DNA from: Dendrocalamus latiflorus | Taxonomy: Eukaryota; Streptophyta; Magnoliopsida; Poales; Poaceae | Assembly: GCA_017311315.1 (NCBI GenBank) | Contig: CM029658.1 | Location: 30,605,327-30,669,326 of the forward strand | Direction of reading: 5' to 3' | DNA: 64,000 bases | Shown: piece by piece, positions 44,558-55,023 of the stretch | Layout: the number at the start of each line of letters is the position of its first letter | Position numbering within the stretch: the first letter of the stretch is position 1 | The notes under the pieces: model-generated | The model's input: only the letters and a program-made list of their open reading frames with translations | Databases searched by the model: none | What the model was told of the DNA's origin: nothing | Made by a program: the position numbers and the translations under genes

Positions 44558-47383
44558 CGACGAAGAGCGAGAAGCCGCGTAAGGCGCTAGGGGTGGCTAC
44601 AACTGAAAGAGCTTCCTAGCGCGGAATGGAAGTACCTCAGGTTGCTCATATCATGAGCGTCACAGATAAGTTCTGAGTTCTCATTTCTGTTTCAGCTCCA
44701 GATCTGGTATATCTGGTCGGGTAAGGTGTACAGGTTTTGCCTATATCCCTTGCTGTGCTTTGTAGGTGGTGCATCGAGTAGATCTAGTCGAGTAGCCCAC
44801 CTCTATTTTGTTGATTATCTTTGCTTTACTTGCTTCGCCATGTTTCGTCGTGTACCTATCCGCGCGTGCGCGAGCCTCCGCGTTGCGGTTTACACCGAAC
44901 CAGCGCCGAGCCTTCGCTCTCTGTCGAGCCTCGGCGCTGTAGTCTCCACGCCCGCGCGCAGCCTCGGCCTTCGCTCGAAGCTCCGCTTGCGAAGCGTCGA
45001 CTCCGCATGTGCGCGCTCAACCCGTGCGGGCGGCGTGGTTAGCTTCGCGTGTATGCACGTGGGCTCAGGGAATAAAGTGCCCGGAAATTCGTAGTCTTCA
45101 CGGGAATTTTTTACTGGTTAGCCAGTCGCTCGCTGTACAACCATGTATCTAGAATATGCATGTCTCCAGAAAGATTCACGTATGCATATCTAGCCCCGTG
45201 CATGCATGCGCGTAGCCATCTCGCTTGCGTGTACGTTGTGCATTAGCTGAAGTATGCTTAGCGCCGGCATGATAGCGTGTAGTAGTACATAAACACTACT
45301 AAAAACTGAGAAATGAGAACGTGATATATATGCAGTAGCTGCCGCGTGCATGCAGCATGGGCTAGCTGCAGATCGAGGCTCCGCGCTAGCTGCAGACCGA
45401 GGCTCCACGCCCGCCTCCGCGACGGCCTCCGCGTCGGCGAGTTTCGCGAAGACCCCGGCAGCTCCGCATAGCAAAACGACATCACTTCGGCCGCGGCCTC
45501 CGCGCTGCCGAAGGTGGACTCCGGGCCTTCGCACGTCTTCGGCGAGGTCTACTTTGCGCACGCCGCCGTAGCTGCCTCCATTCACGTACGCATGCATGAA
45601 GCACTTATCCATCCATGTATGCAAAGTATTTGTATTTGTCATGAGCTGCAGGCAAGAAAGTACGTCAAGTGCTCACCCATCCATCCACGCATACATGAGA
45701 TACGTATGCATGCATGAGCTCCACGCATGCATACATGAAGGACCCGGCCATGCAGGATATGAGCTCGCGTGGGAGCTAGCTTTGCACTCCGCACGAATGC
45801 GAGTTCATAGTTCAGCTTTCGGCGAGGAAACGCGTGGATGGGCTGGCTTCGCCGGCCTTCGCCTTGGCTCCGGGAGGTCTTCGCTGGCCCGCGGCGAGGC
45901 CTGCTCTGCACCGATAAAGTCCGGCGCATCAAGGCGGAGCCCGTGGCGCGGACGCCAAGCACAAGCCCAAGATGCACGCACGCAGAAGAGAAGATATGGC
46001 GATGGCCTCGTTGTCTGCGCTGGAGCTGTTGACCCAAGCGCGGTTCTTGACGCGATCGGCTCGGGCGGCGCCGCGTCGGTGCGGTCCGAGGAGGCGGCCG
46101 CGCTGTTCAAGGAGGCTGCGGCGGCACTCCGCGTCTCCGATCGCGATAGGTCTCCGTCGGCCAGACTGGGCGCATCTCCTGGGGAAGCAGCTGCGTCGAT
46201 GCCGCCACGCTTTGCCTTCACTTCGCTGGAGTCCGAGTTGGCTACACCAACGGACCAACCTCGCCATGGCTCCGCATCTGTTGCAGCGCCTTCAACCTCG
46301 ACCTTCGCCTCACCAAGGTCTGAGCCGACCGTGTCTACGCCCACGGCCTCGCATCTGCGACAGCGCCTTTGACCTCGACCCTCGCTTCGTCGAGGTCCAA
46401 GCTGACGTTGCGCCACGGCTCCGCGTCCCCGACGGTCCTGTCTGCCTTGCCACGGCGCCGTGTCTGTCCTCGTCTCTAGCAACCTCGCCAAGGACCTGCT
46501 CAAAAGGTGCTCCTACCTCGGAGGTACCCGCACAAGCTGGAGTCGTCTACCGAGGTCCGAAGCCGAGCTCCTCTACGAGACACTACGGTTCCTGAAGCCT
46601 CCGCCGCGTGCGTCGAGCCTCCGGCATCGAGCTTCGTGGCCCCACGTCTCCGACCTGGCCCATCGCCTCCGGCCCCAGCACTCCGCGCGGTTTCGAGCCT
46701 TCGCTCCGTTGTCTACGCTATGGCGACCACGTCTCCAAGCCTTCGCGCCGGCTCTGGGAAACCTTCACTGGCTTCCACCTCAGCTCCGCGACCACTCTGC
46801 CGACCTTCGCGGCTTCGCTTCGGCGCCAGGGAGTCTTCGTTGGCTTCCCCTTGGCCCCGGGGTGACTTCGTCGAAGCTCACTCGATGGGTTCCTCCGCAT
46901 CTACCCACTTCCGCATGCCAATAGCCTCCGCTCGTTGGCACGGAGTCTGATCAAACCACAGCAATCGTCGAGGTGGCCCCGCACCTCAGGACGAGGCCTC
47001 CGCTAGCCTCATGAAGCCAGGGCCTCCGCAACTGTGGAGTCTGCTTCGCGTCGACACCGTCTCGCCTGGTACGTACTGCACAGGATTACGTGCGAGGCCT
47101 CAATAATCCTTGCTGCATCTTGCGCGTGCATGGCATTAAGGAAACGGTTGTGCACCATATCATTTTGTGCGACTGCGGTTCCATTTTAAGAGCATTTGAT
47201 TTGGCCGTATTTGCTCCTTCGGTTTTGGCCTGTTCTGGGTCGTCGCAGCCTTTAATGATTTTCTGGTGCTGCGTTCCGGAGCGTTTCATTGTTGTGAGTC
47301 TTTGGCCATTTCTTTCGTGCCTCTGTTTTAGTCCTCGTTTTTGATTTAAATCACACGACGGCCTCGCGCCTCGGCGTACTCTA
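44558..47383 (+). other. GC-rich non-coding interior of the array-bearing element
   Basis: No retroelement domain is visible. The sequence is rich in CCTCCGC, CCTTCGC and CCTCGG words, the same vocabulary as the downstream arrays. A cluster of CATGCATG (RY-type) motifs lies at 45180-45750. Several frames are open for 150-250 codons because stops are rare in GC-rich DNA; the translations are low-complexity Arg/Ser/Pro/Ala and overlap on both strands, so none is annotated. Confidence 0.6.
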
Positions 47384-47700
47384 CTGAGTATAAACCAAAG
47401 ACGCACGTTCGCGTGTGCACTCGCCGTCGCCAGGGAGGGCGGGACTGAGTATAAACCAAAGACGCACGTTCGCGTGTGCACTCGCCGTCGCCAGGGAGGG
47501 CGGGACTGAGTATAAACCAAAGACGCACGTTCGCGTGTGCACTCGCCGTCGCCAGGGAGGGCGGGACTGAGTATAAACCAAAGACGCACGTTCGCGTGTG
47601 CACTGGCCGTTGCCAGGGAGGGCGGGACTGAGTATAAACCAAAGACGCACGTTAGCGTGTGCACTCGCCGTCGCCAAGGTGACGGGACTGAGTATAAACA
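47384..47700 (+). repeat. Tandem array A: ~61-bp unit, 5 copies
   Basis: Copies of CTGAGTATAAACCAAAGACG plus CACGTTCGCGTGTGCACTCG... start at 47384, 47445, 47506, 47567 and 47628, with a partial copy at 47688. Each contains GTATAAA. Confidence 0.95.
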
Positions 47701-47729
47701 AAATACGCACCGGGGGGACGCCCTCGCGC

Positions 47730-48385
47730 GCGCAAGTCTCCGGACTATAAAGAAGACGTAGCGTCGAGCCTATCTCCGCACGCAATAGTCCACGGACTCT
47801 AAATAAGACGTAGCGTCGAGCCTAGCTCCGCACGCGCGAGTCTCCGGACTATAAAGAAGACGTAGCGTCGAGCCTAGCTCCGCACGCAATAGTCCACGGA
47901 CTCTAAATAAGACGTAGCGTCGAGCCTAGCTCCGCACGCGCGAGTCTCCGGACTATAAAGAAGACGTAGCGTCGAGCCTAGCTCCGCACGCAATAGTCCA
48001 CGGACTCTAAATAAGACGTAGCGTCGAGCCTAGCTCCGCACGCGCGAGTCTCCGGACTATAAAGAAGACGTAGCGTCGAGCCTAGCTCCGCACGCAATAG
48101 TCCACGGACTCTAAATAAGACGTAGCGTCGAGCCTAGCTCCGCACGCGCGAGTCTCCGGACTATAAAGAAGACGTAGCGTCGAGCCTAGCTCCGCACGCA
48201 ATAGTCTACGGACAATAAATAAGACGTAGCGTTGAGCCTAGCTCCGCACGCGAGAGTCCGCGGACTATAAATAAGACGTAGCGTTGAGCCTAGCTCCGCA
48301 CGCACCAGTCTACGGACTATAAATAAGACGTAGCGTCGAGCCTAGCTCCGCACGCACCAGTCTACGGACTTTAAATAAGACGTAG
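47730..48385 (+). repeat. Tandem array B: alternating 52- and 54-bp units, ~12 monomers
   Basis: Monomers end GACGTAGCGTCGAGCCTAGC plus TCCGCACG and alternate between GAGTCTCCGGACTATAAAGA and AATAGTCCACGGACTCTAAA, making a 106-bp dimer. The last three monomers drift to other variants. Confidence 0.93.
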
Positions 48386-48584
48386 CGACTCTACGGAGTA
48401 TAAATAAGACGCGGATGTTGTCCCTGCGCAGTCTACGGACTCTAAACAAGACGCGAATCCCGCGCATGCCGTGGACACCGTCCTCGCGCATACTCCCCGG
48501 AGTATGAACAAGACGAGGATGCTGATCCCACGCTCTCTACGGAGAATAAATAAGACGCGGGTGTTGTCCCTGCGCAAGTCTACG
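48386..48584 (+). repeat. Transitional irregular repeats between arrays B and C
   Basis: Looser copies of GGAGTATAAATAAGACGCGG and GGACTCTAAACAAGACGCG, sharing the TATAAA-like core but with variable spacing. Confidence 0.75.
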
Positions 48585-49245
48585 GACTCTAAACAAGTCG
48601 TGCGCTGAGGTCCGCCTCCGCACGCACCAGTCCGAGGACTATAAATTAAGTCGTGCGCCGAGGTCTGCCTCCGCACGCCAGAGTCCGCGGACTATAAATC
48701 AAGTCGTGCGCTGAGGTCTGCCTCCGCACGCGAGAGTCCGAGGACTATAAATTAAGTCGTGCGCCGAGGTCTGCCTCCGCACGCGAGAGTCCACGGACTA
48801 TAAATTAAGTCGTGCGCCGAGGTCTGCCTCCGCACGCGAGAGTCCGCGGACTATAAATCAAGTCGTGCGCTGAGGTCTGCCTCCGCACACGAGAGTCCGA
48901 GGACTATAAATTAAGTCGTGCGCCGAGGTCTGCCTCCGCACGCGAGAGTCCGCGGACTATAAATTAAGTCGTGCGCCGAGGTCTGCCTCCGCACGCGAGA
49001 GTCCGCGGACTATAAATTAAGTCGTGCGCCGAGGTCTGCCTCCGCACGCGAGAGTCCGCGGACTATAAATCAAGTCGTGCGCCGCGGTCTGTCTCCGCAC
49101 GCGAGAGTCCGCAGACTATAAATCAAGTCGTGCGCCGAGGTCCGCCTCCGTACGCGCCAGTCTACGGACTCTAAACAAGTCGTGCGCCGAGGTCCGCCTC
49201 CGTACGCACCAGTTATCCTCACGCACTCCACGGAGTATAAAAATT
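48585..49245 (+). repeat. Tandem array C: ~53-bp unit, ~12 copies
   Basis: The unit is GAGAGTCCGCGGACTATAAA plus TTAAGTCGTGCGCCGAGGTCTGCCTCCGCACGC. The inverted pair GTCCGCGGAC is centred on a SacII site in many copies. Copies are 90-100% alike in the middle of the array and diverge at its ends. Confidence 0.93.
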
Positions 49246-49330
49246 GCGCAATGGCCGAGACAATAGGGAGTGCCTCGCCTTAGTGAAGCGGCACCTGGAT
49301 GTCGCACCTTCGAGCGCGTTGCACCAGGGA

Positions 49331-51254
49331 GTGTCTCGCCTCCCTACCTCGGCGTGCGTAGTGCCTTCGGCCTACGCTCCAAGCGCCCGCTCCCCGCGGG
49401 CACTCCTTTTTGAAGGCAGGGGAATGGCGCTCTCGCCTCCCTACCTCGGCGTGCGTAGTGCCTTCGGCCTACGCTCCAAGCGCCCGCTCCCCGCGGGCAC
49501 TCCTTTTTGAAGGCAGGGGAACGACGCTCTCGCCTCCCTACCTCGGCGTGCGTAGTGCCTTCGGCCTACGCTCCAAGCGCCCGCTCCACGCGGGCACTCC
49601 TTTTTGAAGGCAGGGGAACGACGCTCTCGCCTCCCTACCTCGGCGTGCGTAGTGCCTTCGGCCTACGCTCCAAGCGCCCGCTCCCCGCGGGCACTCCTTT
49701 TTGAAGGCAGGGGAACGGCGCTCTCGCCTCCCTACCTCGGCGTGCGTAGTGCCTTCGGCCTATGCTCCAAGCGCCCGCTTCCCGCGGGCACTCCTTTTTG
49801 AAGGTAGGGGAACGGCGCTCCCGCCTACCTACCTCGGCGTGCGTAGTGCCCTCGGCACACGCTCGAAGCGCCCGCTCCCCGCGGGCACTCCTTTTTGAAG
49901 GTAGGGGAACGGCGCTCTCGCCTCCCTACCTCGGCGTGCGTAGTTCCTTCGGCCTACGCTCCAAGCGCCCGCTCCCCGCGGGCACTCCTTTTTGAAGGTA
50001 GGGGAACGGCGCTCCCGCCTCCCTACCTCGGCGTGCGTAGTGCCTTCGGCACACGCTCCAAGTGCCCGCTCCCCGCGGGCACTCCTTTTTGAAGGTAGGG
50101 GAACGGCGCTCCCGCCTCCCTACCTCGGCGTGCCTAGTGCCTTCGGCCTACGCTCCAAGCGCCCGCTCCCCGCGGGCACTCCTTTTTGAAGGTAGGGGAA
50201 CGGCGCTCCCGCCTCCCTACCTCGGCGTGCGTAGTGCCTTCGGCACACGCTCCAAGCGCCCGCTCCCCGCGGGCACTCCTTTTTGAAGGTAGGGGAACGG
50301 CGCTCCCGCCTCCCTACCTCGGCGTGCGTAGTGCCTGCGGCCTACGCTCCAAGCGCCCGCTCCCCGCGGGCACTCCTTTTTGAAGGCAGGGGAACGGCGC
50401 TCTCGCCTCCCTACCTCGGCGTGCGTAGTGCCTTCGGCCTACGCTCCAAGCGCCCGCTCCCCGCGGGCACTCCTTTTTGAAGGTTGGGGAACGGCGCTCC
50501 CGCCTCCCTACCTCGGCGTGCGTAGTGCCTTCGGCACACGCTCCAAGCGCCCGCTCCCCGCGGGCACTCCTTTTTGAAGGTAGGGGAACGGCGCTCCCGC
50601 CTCCCTACCTCGGCGTGCGTGGTGCCTTCGGCACACGCTCCAAGCGCCCGCTCCCCGCGGGCACTCCTTTTTGAAGGTAGGGGAACGGCGCCCTCTCCTC
50701 CCTACTTCGGCGTGCGTCGTGCCTTCGGCCTACGCTCCAAGCGCCCGCTCCCCGCGGGCACTCCTTTTTGAAGGTAGGGGAACGGCGCTCCCGCCTCCCT
50801 ACCTCGGCGTGCGTCGTGCCTTCGGCACACGCTCCAAGCGCCCGCTCCCCGCGGGCACTCCTTTTTGAAGGTAGGGGAACGGCGCTCCCGCCTCCCTACC
50901 TCGGCGTGCGTAGTGCCTTCGGCCTACGCTCCAAGCGCCCGCTCCCCGCGGGCACTCCTTTTTGAAGGTAGGGGAACGGCGCTCCCGCCTCCCTACCTCG
51001 GCGTGCGTAGTGCCTTCGGCCTACGCTCCAAGCGCCCGCTCCCCGCGGGCACTCCTTTTTGAAGGTAGGGGTACGGCGCTCCCGCCTCCCTACCTCGGCG
51101 TGCGTAGTGCCTTCGGCACACGCTCCAAGCGCCCGCTCCCCGCGGGCACTCCTTTTTGAAGGTAGGGGAACGGCGCTCCCGCCTCCCTACCTCAGCGTGC
51201 GTAGTGCCTTCGGCCTACGCTCCAAGCGCCTGCCCTCAGTAGACACTCTTTTCG
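49331..51254 (+). repeat. Tandem array D: exact 97-bp unit, 20 copies
   Basis: The anchor CTCCCTACCTCGGCGTGCG recurs every 97 bp without a single indel from 49338 to 51181. Each unit has the inverted pair GCCCGC-TCCCC-GCGGGC and most have GTAGGG...CCCTAC around GGCG...CGCC. Two variant classes exist: AGGCAGGGG with CTCTCGCC (mainly the first five units) and AGGTAGGGG with CTCCCGCC (most later ones). Since 97 is not a multiple of three, the 65-codon open frames that recur in it are artefacts. Confidence 0.95.
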
Positions 51255-51269
51255 AATGTAGGGGAACAA

Positions 51270-53045
51270 CAGTGTCGGCGCGTCTTCGGCGCTCGACTCC
51301 GTCGTCCGCCTTGTAGGCATCGCCTCGGCGGGACGGCACGTCTTCGGCGCTCGACGACACGTCTTCGGCGCTCGACTCCGTCGTCCGCCTCGTAGGCATC
51401 GCCTCGGCGGGACGACACTTCTTGGGCGCTCACCGGCGAGTCTTCGGCGCTCGACAACACGTCTTCGGCGCTCGACTCCGCCGTCTGCCTCGTTGGCATC
51501 GCCTCGGTGGGACGGCACGCCTTCGGCGCTCGAGGACACGCCTTCGGCGCTCGACTCCGCCGTCCGCCTCGTAGGCATCGCCTCGGCGGGACGACACTTC
51601 TTGGGCGCTCGCCGGCCCGTCTTCGGCGCTCGACAACACGTCTTCGGCGCTCGACTCCGCCGTCCGCCTCGTAGGCATCGCCTCGGCGGGACGGCACGTC
51701 TTCGGCGCTCGACGACACGCCTTCGGCCTCGACTCCGCCGTCCGTCTCGTAGGCATCGCCTCGGTGGGACGGCACGTCTTCGGCGCTTGACTCCGCCGTC
51801 CGCCTCGTAGGCATCGCCTCGGCGGGACGGCACGTCTTGGGCGCTCGACGGCGCGTCTTCGGCGCTCGACGACACGTCTTCGGCGCTCGACTCCGCCGTC
51901 CGCCTTGTAGGCATCGCCTCGGCGGGACGGCACGTCTTCGGCGCTCGACGACACGTCTTCGGCGCTCGACTCCGCCGTCCGCCTCGTAGGCATCGCCTCG
52001 GCGGGATGACACTTCTTGGGCGCTCGCCGGCACGTCTTCGGCGCTCGACAACACGTCTTCGGCGCTCGACTCCGCCGTCCGCCTCGTAGGCATCGCCTCG
52101 GCGGGACGGCACGTCTACGGCGCTCGACGACACGCCTTCGGCCTCGACTCCGCCGTCCGCCTCGTAGGCATCGCCTCGGTGGGACAGCACGTCTTCGGCG
52201 CTCGATGACACGTCTTCGGCGCTCGACTCCGCCGTCCGCCTCGTAGGCATCGCCTCGGCGGGACGGCACGTCTTGGGCGCTCGACGGCGCGTTTTCGGCG
52301 CTCGACGACACGTCTTCGGCGCTCGACTCCGCCGTCCGCCTTGTAGGCATCGCCTCGGCGGGACGGCACGTCTTCGGCGCTCGACGACACGCCTTCGGCC
52401 TCGACTCCGCCGTCGGCTTTATAGGCATCGCCTCGGTGGGACGGCACGTCTTCGGCGCTCGACTCCGCCGTCCGCCTTGTAGGCATCGCCTCGGCGGGAT
52501 GGCACGTCTTCAGCGCTCGACGACACGCCTCCGGCCTCGACTCCGCCGTCCGCCTTGTAGGCATCGCCTCGGTGGGACGGCACGTCTTCGGCGCTCGACT
52601 CCGCCGTCCGCCTTGTAGGCATCGCCTCGGCGGGACGGCACGTCTTCGGCGCTCGACGACACGTCTTCCGCGCTCGACTCCGCCGTCCGCCTTGTAGGCA
52701 TCGCCTCGGCGGGACGGCACATCTTCGGCGCTCGACGACACGCCTCCGGCCTCGACTCCGCCGTCCGCCTTGTAGGCATCGCCTCGGTGGGACGGCACGT
52801 CTTCGGCGCTCGACTCCGTCGCCCGCCTTGTATGCATCGCCTCGGCGTGACGGCGCGTCTTTGGCGTTCGACGGCACGTCTTCGGCGTTCGACTCCGCCG
52901 TCCGCCTCGTAGGCATCGCCTCGGCGGGACGGCACGTCTTCGGCGCTCGACGACGCGCCTTCGGCCTCGACTCCGCCGTCCGCCTTGTAGGCATCGCCTC
53001 GGCGGGACGGCACGTCTTCGACGCTCGACGACGTCTCCGGCGCCT
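51270..53045 (+). repeat. Tandem array E: mosaic 60-104-bp units, ~22 copies
   Basis: The anchor GTAGGCATCGCCTCGG recurs at spacings of about 60, 75, 78 and 102-104 bp. The difference is the number of CACGTCTTCGGCGCTCGACG modules and whether a CCTTCGGCCTCGACTCC segment is present. Groups of spacings recur in the same order, a higher-order pattern. Long minus-strand open frames (up to 352 codons, Arg/Ser/Ala/Glu-rich) cross it but reflect stop-free repeats. Confidence 0.92.
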
Positions 53046-53186
53046 CACTGGTTCCTTCATAAGCATTGCCTCTAGGGTCTGCGAGCTCTCAGTTGCATCG
53101 GCACCCTCGTGCTTGCTGTTAGGGAACGGGGGGCTGGGGTGGTTGATCGCGTCAGCTCGCCCATCGGGACCTCAGCGCTTGCTGTC

Positions 53187-53193
53187 GAGGGAG
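53187..53193 (+). other. Polypurine tract of the array-bearing element
   Basis: GAGGGAG lies three bases before the 3' LTR. It is short but in the expected position. Confidence 0.5.
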
Positions 53194-53196
53194 TAC

Positions 53197-53489
53197 TGTT
53201 GTAGGGGTGGCCCAACCCCCCGTGACTGGGCCGTGCAAATAGTCCAACATGTAATAGGCCCAATAGTGTAGAGGAATATAACAGTGTAAATATACCAGTG
53301 TACCCCCATCCTTTGTAAATGCTAAGGGGTAGAATGGGGATTTCCCATTCTACCCCACTCACATATATATAAGCCCCCACGAGGGGCAAAGGGGAACATC
53401 TCCCTCATTCTCACCACCTCTCTAGATCTAGCTCTCTTCCTCTCCTATCGGTCTCCCCCTCTCTTCCTGTTTAGCCCGTAGCTACGACA
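53197..53489 (+). repeat. 3' LTR of the array-bearing element
   Basis: It is 293 bp, identical to the 5' LTR apart from one C/T difference. The flanking TTGGG target duplication follows at 53490-53494. Confidence 0.95.
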
Positions 53490-55018
53490 TTGGGCTTCAC
53501 TCAAATGAAAAATCTGACACCTTCTTTTGAGATCCTATGCCCAGAATGAAAGATTCACACTCCAAATACCCGAAGGGATCTAGAGAACCAAGAGACTTCA
53601 ACTCAAGCACAAGAAATTTGGATTTGGGCAAAATCTTGAAAACTAACAGAGTCAATACCTAAAAACCAAATTTCTCATAAACCTTCAAGCCTTTAGCTAT
53701 GAAACTCTGAGGATAGAAAGATAATAGTCTCAGGACATTTCATGTCAAGTTTCATGCCAACTCCACCAGGAAATCACAAATTCCAACAAAACCCTAGAAG
53801 TGCTTGGAAACTTCAGAGAGGGCACTCAAAATCCAAATTTCACCATGGTCTCAAATCCTTTGCTACTGAGATTTTGTGGATATGACAACAATAGCCAAAG
53901 GATTACTCAGACCAAAATTTAGACAATATCCTGAAGAGAATCAAGAAAAACTCCAATAACTAGAAACTTGAATGAAGAACAGGGGAAGCACAAAAGCTCA
54001 AATCTGAAATTGAATTAGGTTTGCTCTGAGAATCAACTAGCCAAATGGCTTTTGAGCATATCCCATGTCATAGCAACCCATTTTGGCATTCCCAAACAAG
54101 AAATAATAAGAAATCAAAGAAGTCACAAATTCATCATAGAGAGGGCATCGTAGGAGCACAGGCAAGAACAGAAGCAAACTTCAACGATTTCATTTCTAAT
54201 CAAAAGAAAATACAGAGGAGTCACGATACGCATGGACATTAGAGCAAGATGAAAGATTACATGACTCTCCACTCAATCCTCTCACTCTCCCTCTCAATCC
54301 CTCAATCATACATGCTTGAAAGGAGGAGACACACTGTTCTACAACACACAGAGGGGATGAACGTGGGAGACAAGGTGCTGCTGCCCTCAACCACTAAAGA
54401 GCAAAGCAAAACCACCTCTCAAAGCCTCTTTTGACTCTCTAAAACCCTAGCTCTCTCCACAATCCATCTAGAATACCTAAGGAGGCATGCAGCCCCTCCT
54501 CTCCTTTTATAACCCATGGTTGACGGGTCTCCAACCCGTTACGCCGGCTAAACCCAACGGAGCCCGCTCCCTCTTGTGCAGCCTTGTGAATTTCCCGATT
54601 TGCCCCTCCTGCACCTTCCGGGAAGCTTCCGCGCTCCTTGTCGTCCATGCCTCGCAACCACCTCGAGTCCACGTCGTCTTCGACACCTCCCGACTGTTCT
54701 GACCTCAGCGCCACCTGCGCCTAGTACAGTCCACGACTCCGCCTCGACGTCCTGCAGCCACACAAACAAGAAACACGTCAAATAGCACCGCTCGATACAT
54801 GAAAGCGTAAATACCATCATACTTACCAAGATGAAGTCCAAACCTGTCGAATCATCGGAATATGCATCCTAATCCATACGACCAAGTTTGACCAAATCCG
54901 ACCGAGCCCGTTGCACCACGCAACGACATGGTCCAAACACGCAAACCAAACTCGACTTTACCTAAACCGATGTCAATTACTCATCATACACATGGGATGA
55001 CCTCCACATGGTCTCTCA
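53490..55018 (-). repeat. 5' LTR of the Sirevirus, outer part
   Basis: It continues the LTR interrupted at 44244 (TTGGGCTTCACTCAAATG, as at 26665 onward) to its end at GGTCTCTCA, followed by the AATTG target duplication. Confidence 0.9.
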
Positions 55019-55023
55019 AATTG

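Larger units (their letters stand above)
44245..53489 (+). mobile_element. Non-coding LTR element filled with tandem-repeat arrays
   Basis: It is 9245 bp with 293-bp LTRs, the 5-bp target duplication TTGGG (44240-44244, 53490-53494), a primer-binding site and a purine tract. These are the marks of an LTR retrotransposon, yet no gag, protease, RT or integrase motif is visible in any frame. The interior is a GC-rich 2.8 kb block followed by five consecutive tandem arrays (47384-53045). It best fits a large retrotransposon derivative (LARD). The LTRs differ at one position (CCAGATC/CTAGATC), so transposition was recent and must have used proteins from another element. Strand was set from PBS and purine-tract order. 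Confidence 0.9.
26164..55018 (-). mobile_element. Sirevirus-type Ty1/Copia retrotransposon (minus strand) with two nested insertions
   Basis: The outer ends TGTTGGACCG (26164) and GGTCTCTCA (55018) are flanked by the 5-bp target duplication AATTG (26159-26163, 55019-55023). The coding strand is minus. In transcription order it has LTR, PBS, an unusually long Gag with two zinc knuckles and a coiled coil, protease, integrase, RT, RNase H, a long non-coding 3' region with several purine tracts, and LTR. Length without the CACTA (30582-38228) and the array element (44245-53489) is about 12 kb, normal for Sireviruses. Many stops and frameshifts show it is dead. The LTRs are visibly more diverged than those of the nested array element. 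Confidence 0.92.

Noticed and set aside
45596..46950. Several overlapping 150-258-codon frames on both strands
   Set aside because: The DNA is GC-rich with few stops, the products are low-complexity, frames on both strands are equally open, and no retroelement or host domain is recognisable.
47384..49245. Possible CRISPR-like array
   Set aside because: Units are directly adjacent with no unique spacers, and the host is a plant. These are ordinary tandem repeats.
49410..51316. Series of nearly identical 65-codon open frames, one per 97 bp
   Set aside because: They start with non-ATG codons in array D, each shifts frame from the next because 97 is not divisible by three, and all end at the TGA in the repeat itself. 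They are repeat artefacts.
51187..53066. Long minus-strand frames (up to 352 codons) rich in Arg, Ser, Glu
   Set aside because: Several frames on the same strand are open at once through array E and simply repeat the unit. No start context, domain or splice structure supports a protein.
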